This document shows, in pieces, positions 38,660-47,278 of a DNA stretch of 64,000 nucleotides. A program made the translations under genes and the position numbers. The notes beneath the pieces were generated by a model. That model was not told the origin of the DNA. It worked only from the letters and a program-made list of their open reading frames with translations, and made no database searches. Source of the DNA: Pseudorhodoplanes sp. (GTDB taxonomy: Bacteria; Pseudomonadota; Alphaproteobacteria; Rhizobiales; Xanthobacteraceae); NCBI GenBank assembly GCA_019187085.1, contig JABARS010000003.1, forward strand, positions 124,001-188,000, in the 5' to 3' direction. Positions within the stretch are counted from its first letter, which is position 1. Every line of letters starts with the position of its first letter.

Positions 38660-39496
38660 CTAGCCGACTTGCGCCAAGGCGCGGCGGAACTGGCGCGGCG
38701 CGATGCCGGTGTGCTGCTGGAAGAAGCGCGTGAAGTTGCTGTGCGCGCTGAAGCCGAGATCGTCCGCCAGGTCCACGATGGGCTCGTGTAGTTCGCTCAG
38801 CGCGCGCACGGCGGCTTCTACCCGGATGGCATTGGCGTAAACGCCGGGACTCACCCCGGTACAATGCCGGAACAGGTGGTTGAAGTGCGGCCGCGACAGG
38901 CCGGCGACGCTGGCGACCTCGTCGAGATCGACCGCGGTGCGATGGCTTTCGTGCATGTGCTGGATCGCGCGCTGGATGCGGAAATCATTGCTGCCCTGGT
39001 CGGCGATGTTCGGCGGCGAGCGCCAGTCGGCAAACTGATGCGCGATTGCCGTCGTGAGATCGAGGATGATCTGCTCGACCTCCTTCGGATCGTCGTATTC
39101 TTCCGATCCGATCCGCTCGACCAGATCGTGGCGTAATTTGCGTATTTGGTCGCTGATGGCGACGCCGGACTGGCTAAAAAAGGCCGGATGCGCGCAGCGC
39201 TGAAAGCTCCGGTCTGTACCGGCGAGCCAAGACGGCTCGATATACAGGGCGAGAAACACCGTCCGGCGGTCGTGCATTTGATGCAGGTAGCGGTGCTGTT
39301 CCCAGGTATTCACCAAAACGGCGGTATCCTCCCGCACCGGCAGGACTTCGTCCTCGACGATGAAGTTCTGGTCGGGACCACTGACCTTCATGATCACGTG
39401 GCAGTGATGATGGACATGCGGCACCAGCGAGGTGTCCATGTCGAGCAGGGCCACCCGACCGAAGTTCCCGCGAAGAATTCCCAAGGCCGTCGTCAC
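38660..39496 (-). CDS. AraC-family regulator, paralogue of the one at 35988
   Basis: A 278-aa regulator with the same layout as the upstream AraC: a His-rich cupin (PHVHHHCHVIMK), shared phrases such as GRVALLDMD, AVLVNTWE and ALYIEPSWL, and two C-terminal HTHs (ASVAGLSRPHFNHLFRHC and LGFSAHSNFTRFFQQH). I chose the GTG at 39496 because GGAGG lies 8 nt upstream and it matches the paralogue's N-terminus; the open frame reaches 39562. It is divergent from the desaturase-like gene and transporter system 2 and may control them. Confidence 0.92.
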   Translation of the reverse strand: MTTALGILRGNFGRVALLDMDTSLVPHVHHHCHVIMKVSGPDQNFIVEDEVLPVREDTAVLVNTWEQHRYLHQMHDRRTVFLALYIEPSWLAGTDRSFQRCAHPAFFSQSGVAISDQIRKLRHDLVERIGSEEYDDPKEVEQIILDLTTAIAHQFADWRSPPNIADQGSNDFRIQRAIQHMHESHRTAVDLDEVASVAGLSRPHFNHLFRHCTGVSPGVYANAIRVEAAVRALSELHEPIVDLADDLGFSAHSNFTRFFQQHTGIAPRQFRRALAQVG

Positions 39497-39704
39497 CGAA
39501 CGCACCTCCTCGACAATAGGGCCGCTGCCTAACAACTGTGGCGCGATTAGGCGCCGACCCACTCCGACGGCATCTTAGCCCGAAAAATCATCCTGAGCGA
39601 TAAGTTTGGAGACGCATTGGGAAGGCCCTGCGCGCCGTCGGGGCGCAGTCTGATGCGGAATCGCGGCGCCAGATCGCGACGGTCAAGCTGAGGGAGGTCT
39701 TCCA

Positions 39705-40525
39705 GTGAGCGCGGTTATTCAGGATCCGAGTCGCGACAAGCGCGAACAGGAACGGCAGGCGCTTTTCCGCCAGCGTTTCGTCGAACAGAGCCCGTGGTGG
39801 TATCGCGGCGAATACCATCTCGCCTTCATGCTGATCGTGACGTTCGGCACCATCGCCTATTGCTGGATGCACATCGACAACAGCACGTGGTGGGAATGGC
39901 TGCTGATCATCCCCTTCGCGCTGTTCGGCAACTGGGCCGAATGGGCGGCGCACCGCTACATTCTTCATCGGCCGGTGCCCGGGCTGGAGATGATCTACAA
40001 GCGCCATTGCACCGTCCATCATCAGTTCTCACGCATCACGATCTGGGCTACAAAGGCCACGAGCATTGGCGGGCCTTGCTGTTCCCGCCGTTTGCGCCGA
40101 TCGGTTTCATCCTGGTGTCGATCCCGCCAGCCATTGCGATCGGCTACCTGATCTCGGCGAACGCCGGTTACATCGCCGTTCTGACCATGGCGGCCTACTA
40201 CCTCATGTATGAGGGGCTGCACACCTTGTCGCACGTCGATGACGAGCGGCACCCGTACCTGAAGCACATTCCGCTGATCAACACCGTGCGGCGGATGCAC
40301 TACATGCACCACGTGCTCGGCTTCATGCAGACGCGGAATTTCAATCTCACGTTCCCGATCTGCGATGCCCTGTTCGGCACCAGCGACCTCGATCGCGGCC
40401 TGGTGGGAACGCTATTCAACGGCGCGACCCACGAGTACATGCGCAAGGACCTCAAGCCGGTCGATCCGAATATTCCGGTGCCGGTCATCGATGACGTCGC
40501 GCAGCCGCGAGGTAAGCCGGTCTGA
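39705..40525 (+). pseudogene. Sterol desaturase/fatty acid hydroxylase family gene with a frameshift
   Basis: The frame from ATG 39705 gives an N-terminal part with membrane helices and the histidine boxes HRYILHR and HCTVHH, up to HQF. From 40028 the reading must move to the +2 frame to give LTHHDLGYKGHEHW, HTLSHVDDERH and MHYMHHVLGF down to 40525. Reading TTC then CTC needs one C more than is present, so a single-base deletion (or sequencing error) near 40028 breaks the gene. The intact protein of about 273 aa would be a di-iron membrane hydroxylase or desaturase. It precedes transporter system 2. Confidence 0.82.
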
Positions 40526-40613
40526 TGCGGACTGCTGCGCGGCAGCGGCCCGCCAGGGCCCGCTGCCGCGAATTTGTCGAAAGAAAACTTCCAGAAACGA
40601 ACAGGGGTGGAAC

Positions 40614-41825
40614 ATGAAATCGCATATCGGACTCTGCGCGGGGCTCACCCTCGCGCTCACAGTAGGGGTTCCCGGCGTCGCCAGCGCCAAGATCGGCTCC
40701 TGCACGGACCCGATCGTCCTCGGCACGACTCTTTCGGAAACCGGGCCGTTCTCCACGCTCACCGATCAATGGCGGCAGATGACGGAGATATTCTTCGAGG
40801 AGCTCAACAAAGACGGCGGGATCATGGTGAAATCCTGCAACAAGAAGCTCCCGGTCAAGATCGTGATCTACGACGACCAGAGCAATCCATCCACGGCGGT
40901 GTCGCTCTACGAAAAGATGGCGACGGTCGACAATGTCGATTTCTTCGTCGGCCCGGACTGGACCTCGCTCGGCCTGCCGGTGCCGACGGTGTCGGAGAAA
41001 CATCAAATTCCGCTCGTCGCGTCCAACGTCGCGACGCCGGCGGCCTATCAGCGCGGGTTTAAGTATATGTGGGGCACGCCCTATCCGGTGGTGCCACTCT
41101 GGTCCGAGCGCTATTTCGACATGCTCGACAAAGTCAATCCGAAGCCGAAGTCGATCTTCTTCGTGACGCACGACAACCCGGTGATGAAGGCTATCGCCGA
41201 CGTGTGGAGCAAGAAGGCCGAGGCCAAGGGGCTCAAGATCATCGGCAGCGAGGTGTTTCCTGCGGACATGAAGGACTTCAGCGCTATCGTGCTGAAGATC
41301 CGCGCCGCTAGGCCCGACATCGTCTATATTGCCTCGTTCGACAACGTCTCCGGCCCTCTGGTCCAGCAGATGCGACAGCAGCGCATCAAGGCCATGGACG
41401 TCCATCACACGATGCTCACGGGCGCACTGGCGCGTCAGGTCGGCAAGGACCTGGAAGGGGTGACCGGCGAGCTCGCTTGGTATCCCGGCATCAAGGGGCC
41501 CTATAGCGAGTTGGTCACCCGCGTGTTGGAGCGCGCAAAGGTCGACATGTTCGAGACCATCTTCAGCATGGGCCGCATCGGCGCCTATCTGGTGATGACG
41601 CAGGCGATCGAACGCGCCGGCGCCGTCGACCGCGAGAAGGTACGGGAGGTGCTGACCAAAGGCACCTTCCAGGCGCCCCCGGGCGACATCGTGTTCGATG
41701 ACAAGGGCTTTGCGACGACCAACGGCGCCTTCACCATCCAGATGCAGAGCGGCAAGGTTGTGGTTGTGTGGCCGGAGTCGGCTGCGACGGGTAAGCTGGT
41801 CTGGCCGTCGCCGAGCTGGCAGTAA
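40614..41825 (+). CDS. HAAT-type substrate-binding protein (system 2)
   Basis: A 403-aa periplasmic binding protein with a signal peptide ending near residue 25 (VASAKIG). PIVLGTTLSETGPFSTLTDQW and LPVKIVIYDDQSNPSTAVSLYEK (in part IYDDQSNPSTAV) fit the Leu/Ile/Val-receptor family. The ATG at 40614 has GGGGTGGAAC upstream. It opens the operon SBP-LivH-LivMG-LivF-SDR. The ligand is unknown; the gene context points to a UbiD-linked aromatic acid. Confidence 0.92.
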   Translation: MKSHIGLCAGLTLALTVGVPGVASAKIGSCTDPIVLGTTLSETGPFSTLTDQWRQMTEIFFEELNKDGGIMVKSCNKKLPVKIVIYDDQSNPSTAVSLYEKMATVDNVDFFVGPDWTSLGLPVPTVSEKHQIPLVASNVATPAAYQRGFKYMWGTPYPVVPLWSERYFDMLDKVNPKPKSIFFVTHDNPVMKAIADVWSKKAEAKGLKIIGSEVFPADMKDFSAIVLKIRAARPDIVYIASFDNVSGPLVQQMRQQRIKAMDVHHTMLTGALARQVGKDLEGVTGELAWYPGIKGPYSELVTRVLERAKVDMFETIFSMGRIGAYLVMTQAIERAGAVDREKVREVLTKGTFQAPPGDIVFDDKGFATTNGAFTIQMQSGKVVVVWPESAATGKLVWPSPSWQ

Positions 41826-41847
41826 GAGCGGCCAAGAGCCCAGCTGA

Positions 41848-42726
41848 ATGCCGATAGAGATACTGATTCAGGTTGCGATCGGCGGCGTGCTGATCGGGGG
41901 GCTGTACGCATTGTTCGCGTTCGGCCTCTCGCTCATCTACGGCGTTGCCCGCATTCTCAATTTCGCGCACGGGACGTTCCTGGCGATGGCCGGAGTCGGC
42001 GCCAGCGTTCTCTATGCCTCGCTTGCTTGGCATCCGCTGATCCTGCTGGCGCTGCTGGTGCCGGTGTTCTTCCTGTTCGGCTGCGGCTTTTACACCGTGC
42101 TGCTGGAGCCTTTGCGCCAGCGCAACCATTTCCAGATGATCATCGGCACGGTGCTGACCACCGTCGGGTCGCTGATCATCCTCACCGATCTCGCGGCTGC
42201 GCTCGCGGGCCCGCGGCCGCGCAACATCCCGTTGCGCTCCGACGTGTTCGAATTCGGGGAAGTTCTTGTGCCGACGTCAATGGCCTATATGCTGCTCGGC
42301 ATCGTCGTGCTGACGGTGGCGCTGCATGTCTTTCTGCAGCGGTCCTGGTTCGGACGCGCCATCCGCGCGGTGACACAGGATCATGTCGGCGCGGCGATCT
42401 GCGGCATCCGCAGCGGCGTCGTGCATGCCTTGACCTTCGGCGTGGGCTCGGCGCTTGCGGCGGTGGCGGGCGTGCTGTACGCCATGACCTTCCCGATCGA
42501 TCCCTATTCCGGCTTCCACCTCACGGTGAAGGCTTTCACCATTATCGTGCTTGGCGGCGTCGGTAATCTGATCGGTGCGCTGGCGGCCGGCCTGTTCCTC
42601 GGCGTTTCGGAAGCCTTCACCGCCTTCCTGTGGAAGCCGGAATGGGCGACGGCCCTCAGCATCGTGTTGCTGCTGGTCATCCTGGTCGCGTTCCCGCGCG
42701 GTTTCGGCTCGTGGCGGAGGCATTGA
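41848..42726 (+). CDS. livH: HAAT-type permease, LivH (system 2)
   Basis: A 292-aa permease with about eight membrane segments. GVARILNFAHGTFLAMAGV is the LivH landmark near residue 32-50, and VTQDHVGAAICGIRSGVVHAL is the coupling region (in part TQDHVGAAICGI). It follows the binding protein by 22 nt. Confidence 0.93.
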   Translation: MPIEILIQVAIGGVLIGGLYALFAFGLSLIYGVARILNFAHGTFLAMAGVGASVLYASLAWHPLILLALLVPVFFLFGCGFYTVLLEPLRQRNHFQMIIGTVLTTVGSLIILTDLAAALAGPRPRNIPLRSDVFEFGEVLVPTSMAYMLLGIVVLTVALHVFLQRSWFGRAIRAVTQDHVGAAICGIRSGVVHALTFGVGSALAAVAGVLYAMTFPIDPYSGFHLTVKAFTIIVLGGVGNLIGALAAGLFLGVSEAFTAFLWKPEWATALSIVLLLVILVAFPRGFGSWRRH

Positions 42727-42728
42727 AC

Positions 42729-44477
42729 GTGCTCCGCTTCACTCCGCTGATGATCGGCGCGGGCGTCTTCGCGCTGATCGCGCTGCTGCCGCTGGTCGGC
42801 AGCGCCTATGTGATCAGCCTCGCTTTCGCGCTGCTGATTGCCTTCGTGCTGGCGCAGAGCTGGGATTGGATCGGCGGCGAAGCCGGTTACGTCAATCTCG
42901 GACATTTCGTCTATTACGGGCTCGGCGCCTACGTGTTCAGCATCATGCTGGTGCGCGGCGTGCCATTGCCGCTCTGCTTAGCGTTGGCGGGCATCATCGT
43001 GGCGGCGATCGCGGCCTTGCTTTCATTTCCGCTGTTCCGTCTGCAAGGCGACTATTTCGCCTTCGCCACGCTGGCCTTGCTGCCGCTCGCCGAACTGCTG
43101 GCATTCAATCTGACGCCGCTCACCGGCGGCGCCGACGGCATTGTGCTGCCGCCGCACTATGTGCTGGTGCCGGCACTGCTGCTGGCGACGGCGCTCAGCG
43201 CCATCACCATGTACGCGACCGGCGCGCTGACCCGCAGCCGCTTCGGCTATGCACTGAAGAGCATCCGCAACGACGAACTGGCGGCCGAAGTCATCGGCGT
43301 GCCGGTGTTCTCCGCCAAGCTGAAGATCATGGTGCTGAGCGCGGTCTTTGCCGCCCTGGCCGGCGGCATCAGCGCCTGGCAGCTCAGCTACATCGACCCG
43401 CCGACGGTGTTCGGCCTCAACATCGCCCTGGTGCCGGTGGCCATGGCGCTGCTCGGCGGCACCGGCATGCGCTGGGGCCCGCTGATTGGCGTGGTGCTGC
43501 TGTTCACGCTGCAGCAATGGCTGCTGGTCAATGTCACCATGCTGCAGGCGACGATTTACGGCGTGGTCATCCTGTTGATCGGCCGTTTCATGCCGGGTGG
43601 CCTGTTGCGGGCAGGCCCGATCAAGCGTGTCCCGTTGCTGCGTGAGATGGCGCGCGAGCACCATGTGAGCGTCGAAGGGCCGGCCGGCGGGGACCTGGCC
43701 GCGCGCGGCTTGCCGTTGCCGGCGCCGGCCGTCAGGTCGGCGCAGCCTTTGCTCGAGTGCCGCCAACTGACCATGGCCTTCGGCGGCAACGTGGCGGTCA
43801 ACAGCGTCAATCTGTCGGTCCGTCAGGGCGAAATCATAGGCCTGGTGGGCGCCAACGGCTCCGGCAAGACCACGATGTTCAACTGCATCTCCAAGGTCTA
43901 CGAGCCGAAGGGCGAGCTGATCTTCGGCGGGCAATCCTTGCTCGGGCTGCGGCGCGACGAGGTCTCGCGCCTCGGTGTCGGCCGCACCTTCCAGATTCCG
44001 CGGCCGTTCGGCGACCTGACCGTGGCGGAAAACATCGCAGTCGCACTCACCAACCGCGCCGAGAAAGTGCCGATGGCGGACGCGCTCGCGGGCGGCGCCG
44101 ACTTCGCGTCCTTCGTGGGTCTCGGCGACTTCCTGTCCACGCGCGCCGACGCGCTGACGCTGCAGCAGAAGAAGAGTCTCGAACTGGCGCGCGCGCTGGC
44201 GCTCAAACCGAAGCTGCTGCTGGTCGACGAGGTGGCATCGGGCTTGACGCCGGCGGAGGTGAAACGCTTCGTCAGCCACATCCGCACGCTGCGCGACCAG
44301 TACGGCATGACGGTGATCTGGGTCGAGCACATCTTCTCCGCGCTGGAGGAGGTGGTCGACCGGCTGGTCGTGCTGGAGCAGGGCTCGGTCATCGCGGACG
44401 CGCCGCTGGCGGAAGCGGTGCGCGACGAGCGCGTGCTCAAATCCTACCTCGGCGGCGCGCCGGTGGGGGCCGCATGA
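42729..44477 (+). CDS. Fused LivM permease-LivG ATPase (system 2)
   Basis: A 582-aa fusion. Residues 1-300 are a LivM-type permease (WIGGEAGYVNLGHFVYYGLGAY in part, IRNDELAAEVIGVP). Residues 340-582 are a LivG-type ATPase with Walker A GANGSGKTT near 377, a degenerate signature LTLQQKKSLELARALA and Walker B LLVDEVASGL. A roughly 35-residue linker joins them. Start: the GTG at 42729 with GGAGG about 8 nt upstream, directly after the LivH stop. Separate livM and livG genes are the rule in the other two systems here. Confidence 0.9.
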   Translation: MLRFTPLMIGAGVFALIALLPLVGSAYVISLAFALLIAFVLAQSWDWIGGEAGYVNLGHFVYYGLGAYVFSIMLVRGVPLPLCLALAGIIVAAIAALLSFPLFRLQGDYFAFATLALLPLAELLAFNLTPLTGGADGIVLPPHYVLVPALLLATALSAITMYATGALTRSRFGYALKSIRNDELAAEVIGVPVFSAKLKIMVLSAVFAALAGGISAWQLSYIDPPTVFGLNIALVPVAMALLGGTGMRWGPLIGVVLLFTLQQWLLVNVTMLQATIYGVVILLIGRFMPGGLLRAGPIKRVPLLREMAREHHVSVEGPAGGDLAARGLPLPAPAVRSAQPLLECRQLTMAFGGNVAVNSVNLSVRQGEIIGLVGANGSGKTTMFNCISKVYEPKGELIFGGQSLLGLRRDEVSRLGVGRTFQIPRPFGDLTVAENIAVALTNRAEKVPMADALAGGADFASFVGLGDFLSTRADALTLQQKKSLELARALALKPKLLLVDEVASGLTPAEVKRFVSHIRTLRDQYGMTVIWVEHIFSALEEVVDRLVVLEQGSVIADAPLAEAVRDERVLKSYLGGAPVGAA

Positions 44478-45190
44478 CGCCGATACTCGAGATCAGCAAC
44501 CTCGCGGTCGAGCGCGGCAACCTGCGCGCGCTGTGGGACGTCACGATGCACGTCATGCCGGGCGAGCGGGTCGGGCTGCTCGGCGCCAACGGCGCTGGAA
44601 AGAGCACCACGCTGGGCGCGATCATCGGGCTGTATCCGCCGCTCTCCGGCCAGATCAAATTCGACGGCCAGCCGATCGAGCGGCAGCCGCCGAGCGCCAA
44701 TGTGGCGCGCGGCATCGCCTTGGTGCCGGAGGGCCGGCGGCTGTTCCCGGAAATGACGGTGCGGGAAAACCTCGAAATGGGCGCCTACCTGCCCGAACCG
44801 CGCGCCGCGCTAGCGGCCGGCCTTAACGACGTGTTTGCGCTGTTCCCGGTGCTGAAGGAGAAGGCCCAGCAGCCCGCCGGCGAGCTGAGCGGCGGACAGC
44901 AGCAGATGGTGGCGATCGGCCGCGCGATGATGTCGCGGCCGCGCCTGCTGCTGCTGGACGAACCGTTCCTCGGCGTGGCGCCGCTGCTGGTCGACGAGGT
45001 GGTGAAGGCTTTGCGCGAAATCTCGGTGCGCGGCGTCACCGTCTTGCTGGTCGAGCAGAACATCCACCGCGCGCTCGATTTTGTCGAACGTGCCTATGTT
45101 ATCGAGAACGGCCGCGCGGTTCTTGAGGGCAGCCGGGACGCCCTTTTGAACGACAAGAGCTTCAGCAGCAAGTTCCTCGGCCTCGACTGA
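44474..45190 (+). CDS. livF: HAAT-type ATPase, LivF (system 2)
   Basis: A 238-aa LivF-type ATPase. It has Walker A GANGAGKST near 36, signature LSGGQQQMVAIGRAMM near 137 and Walker B LLLLDEPFLGVAP near 158. The ATG overlaps the fused LivMG stop by ATGA. With the ATPase half of the fusion it completes the nucleotide-binding pair of system 2. Confidence 0.93.
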   Translation: MTPILEISNLAVERGNLRALWDVTMHVMPGERVGLLGANGAGKSTTLGAIIGLYPPLSGQIKFDGQPIERQPPSANVARGIALVPEGRRLFPEMTVRENLEMGAYLPEPRAALAAGLNDVFALFPVLKEKAQQPAGELSGGQQQMVAIGRAMMSRPRLLLLDEPFLGVAPLLVDEVVKALREISVRGVTVLLVEQNIHRALDFVERAYVIENGRAVLEGSRDALLNDKSFSSKFLGLD

Positions 45191-45212
45191 ACCATCAACG
45201 ACGGAGTGACAT

Positions 45213-45971
45213 GTGGGACGCCTGAGCGGCAAGGTAGCCATCGTAACTGGCGCGGCGCAGGGCATCGGCGCGGCTTACGCCAAGGCGCTGGCGGCGGAAG
45301 GCGCAAAGCTGGGGCTTTGCGATCTCAAGGCGCCCGATGCGGTGGTCAAGGAGATCACAGCCGCGGGCGGCGAGGCATTGAGCCTGGCCTGCGACGTCAC
45401 CGATGCGCGCGCGGTGGCAAATCTCGCCGCCGAGACCGAGCGCGCCTTCGGCGGCATTCATATCTTGGTCAACAATGCCGGCATCTTTGCCAGCCTGGCG
45501 CTCAAGCCGATGAGCGAGATCGACAGCAAGGAATGGGATCTGGTCATGGCGGTGAACGTGCGCGGCTCCTTCGAGTGCGCCAAGGCCGTGTTGCCGGTCA
45601 TGCGCCGGCAGAAATACGGCAAGATCATCAATATCGCATCCGGCACGGTGTTCAAGGGCGCGCCGATGCTATTGCACTATGTGTCGTCGAAGGGTGCGGT
45701 GGTGGCGATGACGCGGGCGCTGGCACGCGAGGTCGGCGGCGACGGCATTCGGGTGAACTGCCTCGCGCCCGGCCTAACCATGAGCGAAGGCGTGCTTGCC
45801 AACAGCGATTGGGCCGGCGCGGTGGTCGCCAACAACGTGGCAAGCCGTTGCATCAAGCGCGACGCGACGCCCGAAGATCTCACCGGCGCCGTCGTATTCC
45901 TGGCCTCGGCGGAGAGCGACTTTATGAGCGGCCAAACCATGGTTGTCGACGGCGGTTCGGTGACGCATTGA
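45213..45971 (+). CDS. Short-chain dehydrogenase/reductase
   Basis: A 252-aa classical SDR. Cofactor loop TGAAQGIGAAYA (near 12-23), NNAGIFASLALK, catalytic LHYVSSKGAVVAM with Tyr and Lys, and the C-terminal FMSGQTMVVDGG are all present. It starts at a GTG at 45213 with GGAG seven bases upstream. It is 22 nt after livF and so in the same operon; it probably oxidises a hydroxy intermediate of the imported compound. Confidence 0.93.
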   Translation: MGRLSGKVAIVTGAAQGIGAAYAKALAAEGAKLGLCDLKAPDAVVKEITAAGGEALSLACDVTDARAVANLAAETERAFGGIHILVNNAGIFASLALKPMSEIDSKEWDLVMAVNVRGSFECAKAVLPVMRRQKYGKIINIASGTVFKGAPMLLHYVSSKGAVVAMTRALAREVGGDGIRVNCLAPGLTMSEGVLANSDWAGAVVANNVASRCIKRDATPEDLTGAVVFLASAESDFMSGQTMVVDGGSVTH

Positions 45972-45973
45972 GC

Positions 45974-45993
45974 CGGCGGCGCACTTCCCGCCG
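45974..45993. terminator. GC-rich hairpin between convergent SDR and GH88 genes
   Basis: CGGCGG (45974-45979) and CCGCCG (45988-45993) form a short stem with an 8-nt loop just after the SDR stop. It has no T-run, so this is only a weak terminator candidate. Confidence 0.3.
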
Positions 45994-46037
45994 CTCACGT
46001 TCCGAAAGCGTCGTCCGGCGATGAATGCTTCAATTTA

Positions 46038-47198
46038 TCATGCCTGGGCATCAAGTCGCCCAGTCAGGACGCCAAGAGCTTCAAGCAAATAATAGTCACC
46101 CCATATCAATTCGTTCGCCGGGGCCACGCCGTTATTGGGATCGAAGCACCCGTCTGCAAGGATGCCAGGCGGGCGCTTATCGGCAGGCGTCGTCGGCGTG
46201 AGATGTCTCTGGACAAGGGCCAGAACTGTGTCCTGTGCGACTTGGGCGAGATGTGCGGCCTTGTTGCGATCCGGGTGCAAGGCGGACAGCTTCAGCAGCG
46301 CGGCCGCCGCGATGGCTGTTCCAGATGTGTCGCGTTTGGTGTCCGCGGTCTTTTGAACGCTAAAGTCCCAATAGGCCACGAGATCTGGGGGAATGTTTTC
46401 GATCCACCAATCGGCAACCTTCTCGGCGAGGGCAAGGAGCCGCTTTTCCTCCGGCGCAAGCATCGCGCAGAGCGAAAATCCAAGCATTGCCCACGCCTGA
46501 GCGCGGGTCCAGATCGCAGAGGGCGACGAACCCTTGTGCGTATAGCGGCGGACGACGCGACCGTTTGCCGGATCGAAGCTGGCCGACTGGATGACCGAGC
46601 CGTCCGGTTGCACGCAGAATTCGGCATTTTTGTAAGCATGCGCGAGCGCGATCTTGCGGATGTTTTCATCCCGCGTCGCATTCGCCGTCCATAAAAGGAG
46701 GGGGCTGGCGATGACACCGTCGATATTGCTTTCGTCATCGCCGACTTTGTGGGCTTCCTCGGCCTCGGTTCCAAGCGGAATCAAGCCGACCGTCGGGTTG
46801 AAGGCTTTCGCCAAGGTCTGGCCGGACCTCACGGCGATTTCGTACGCGGCGCTGCTGTTCGCCAGCTGTGCGCCAAGCACGGCGCCATAGTAGAACAGAA
46901 ATCCGCGAAATACCGATTTCGAATGTATTCTGGGCGCGAGCCTTCTCAGTGCGTCTTCCGCCGCATGAAAATAAGCAGGCTCGTTCCAGTATCGGCCGGC
47001 CAGCCACAATTCTCCGATCCAAAATCCACCAGTCCAGAATCCATCCGCCGACGTGACCCACTGGCCTGTAGTCGGGTCGGCATAATGGGGAAAGCCGGGC
47101 AGCGATGACTGCATCGTTTCGTCGATGCGGACTTTCATCCGGCCGAGTGCATTCTCCCAAATCGGGGTGGAAGCGGCGATGTCGTGCGTTGGATTCAT
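46038..47198 (-). CDS. Glycoside hydrolase family 88-like (unsaturated glucuronyl hydrolase)
   Basis: A 386-aa (alpha/alpha)6-barrel-type protein resembling GH88 enzymes that hydrate and cleave 4,5-unsaturated uronic acids from oligosaccharides. TSADGFWTGGFWIGELW, DDESNIDGVIASPLLLW (with the acid Asp), SAIWTRAQAWAMLGF and KRDTSGTAIAAAALL are characteristic. It has no signal peptide, so it acts in the cytoplasm. It is out of place among CoA-ester genes and has no polysaccharide lyase nearby. Confidence 0.85.
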   Translation of the reverse strand: MNPTHDIAASTPIWENALGRMKVRIDETMQSSLPGFPHYADPTTGQWVTSADGFWTGGFWIGELWLAGRYWNEPAYFHAAEDALRRLAPRIHSKSVFRGFLFYYGAVLGAQLANSSAAYEIAVRSGQTLAKAFNPTVGLIPLGTEAEEAHKVGDDESNIDGVIASPLLLWTANATRDENIRKIALAHAYKNAEFCVQPDGSVIQSASFDPANGRVVRRYTHKGSSPSAIWTRAQAWAMLGFSLCAMLAPEEKRLLALAEKVADWWIENIPPDLVAYWDFSVQKTADTKRDTSGTAIAAAALLKLSALHPDRNKAAHLAQVAQDTVLALVQRHLTPTTPADKRPPGILADGCFDPNNGVAPANELIWGDYYLLEALGVLTGRLDAQA

Positions 47199-47278
47199 TA
47201 TCGATCAACCTTGCAGGCTGGTGTCGGATGCCCTCGTGCGCAGAGTTCTGCTTCAATGCTCGCCGGCATGCACAATAC

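Noticed and set aside
43023..44330. 435-aa minus-strand frame inside the LivM-LivG fusion
   Set aside because: Composition is dominated by His/Gln/Arg/Ala, as expected for a shadow of a transporter gene.
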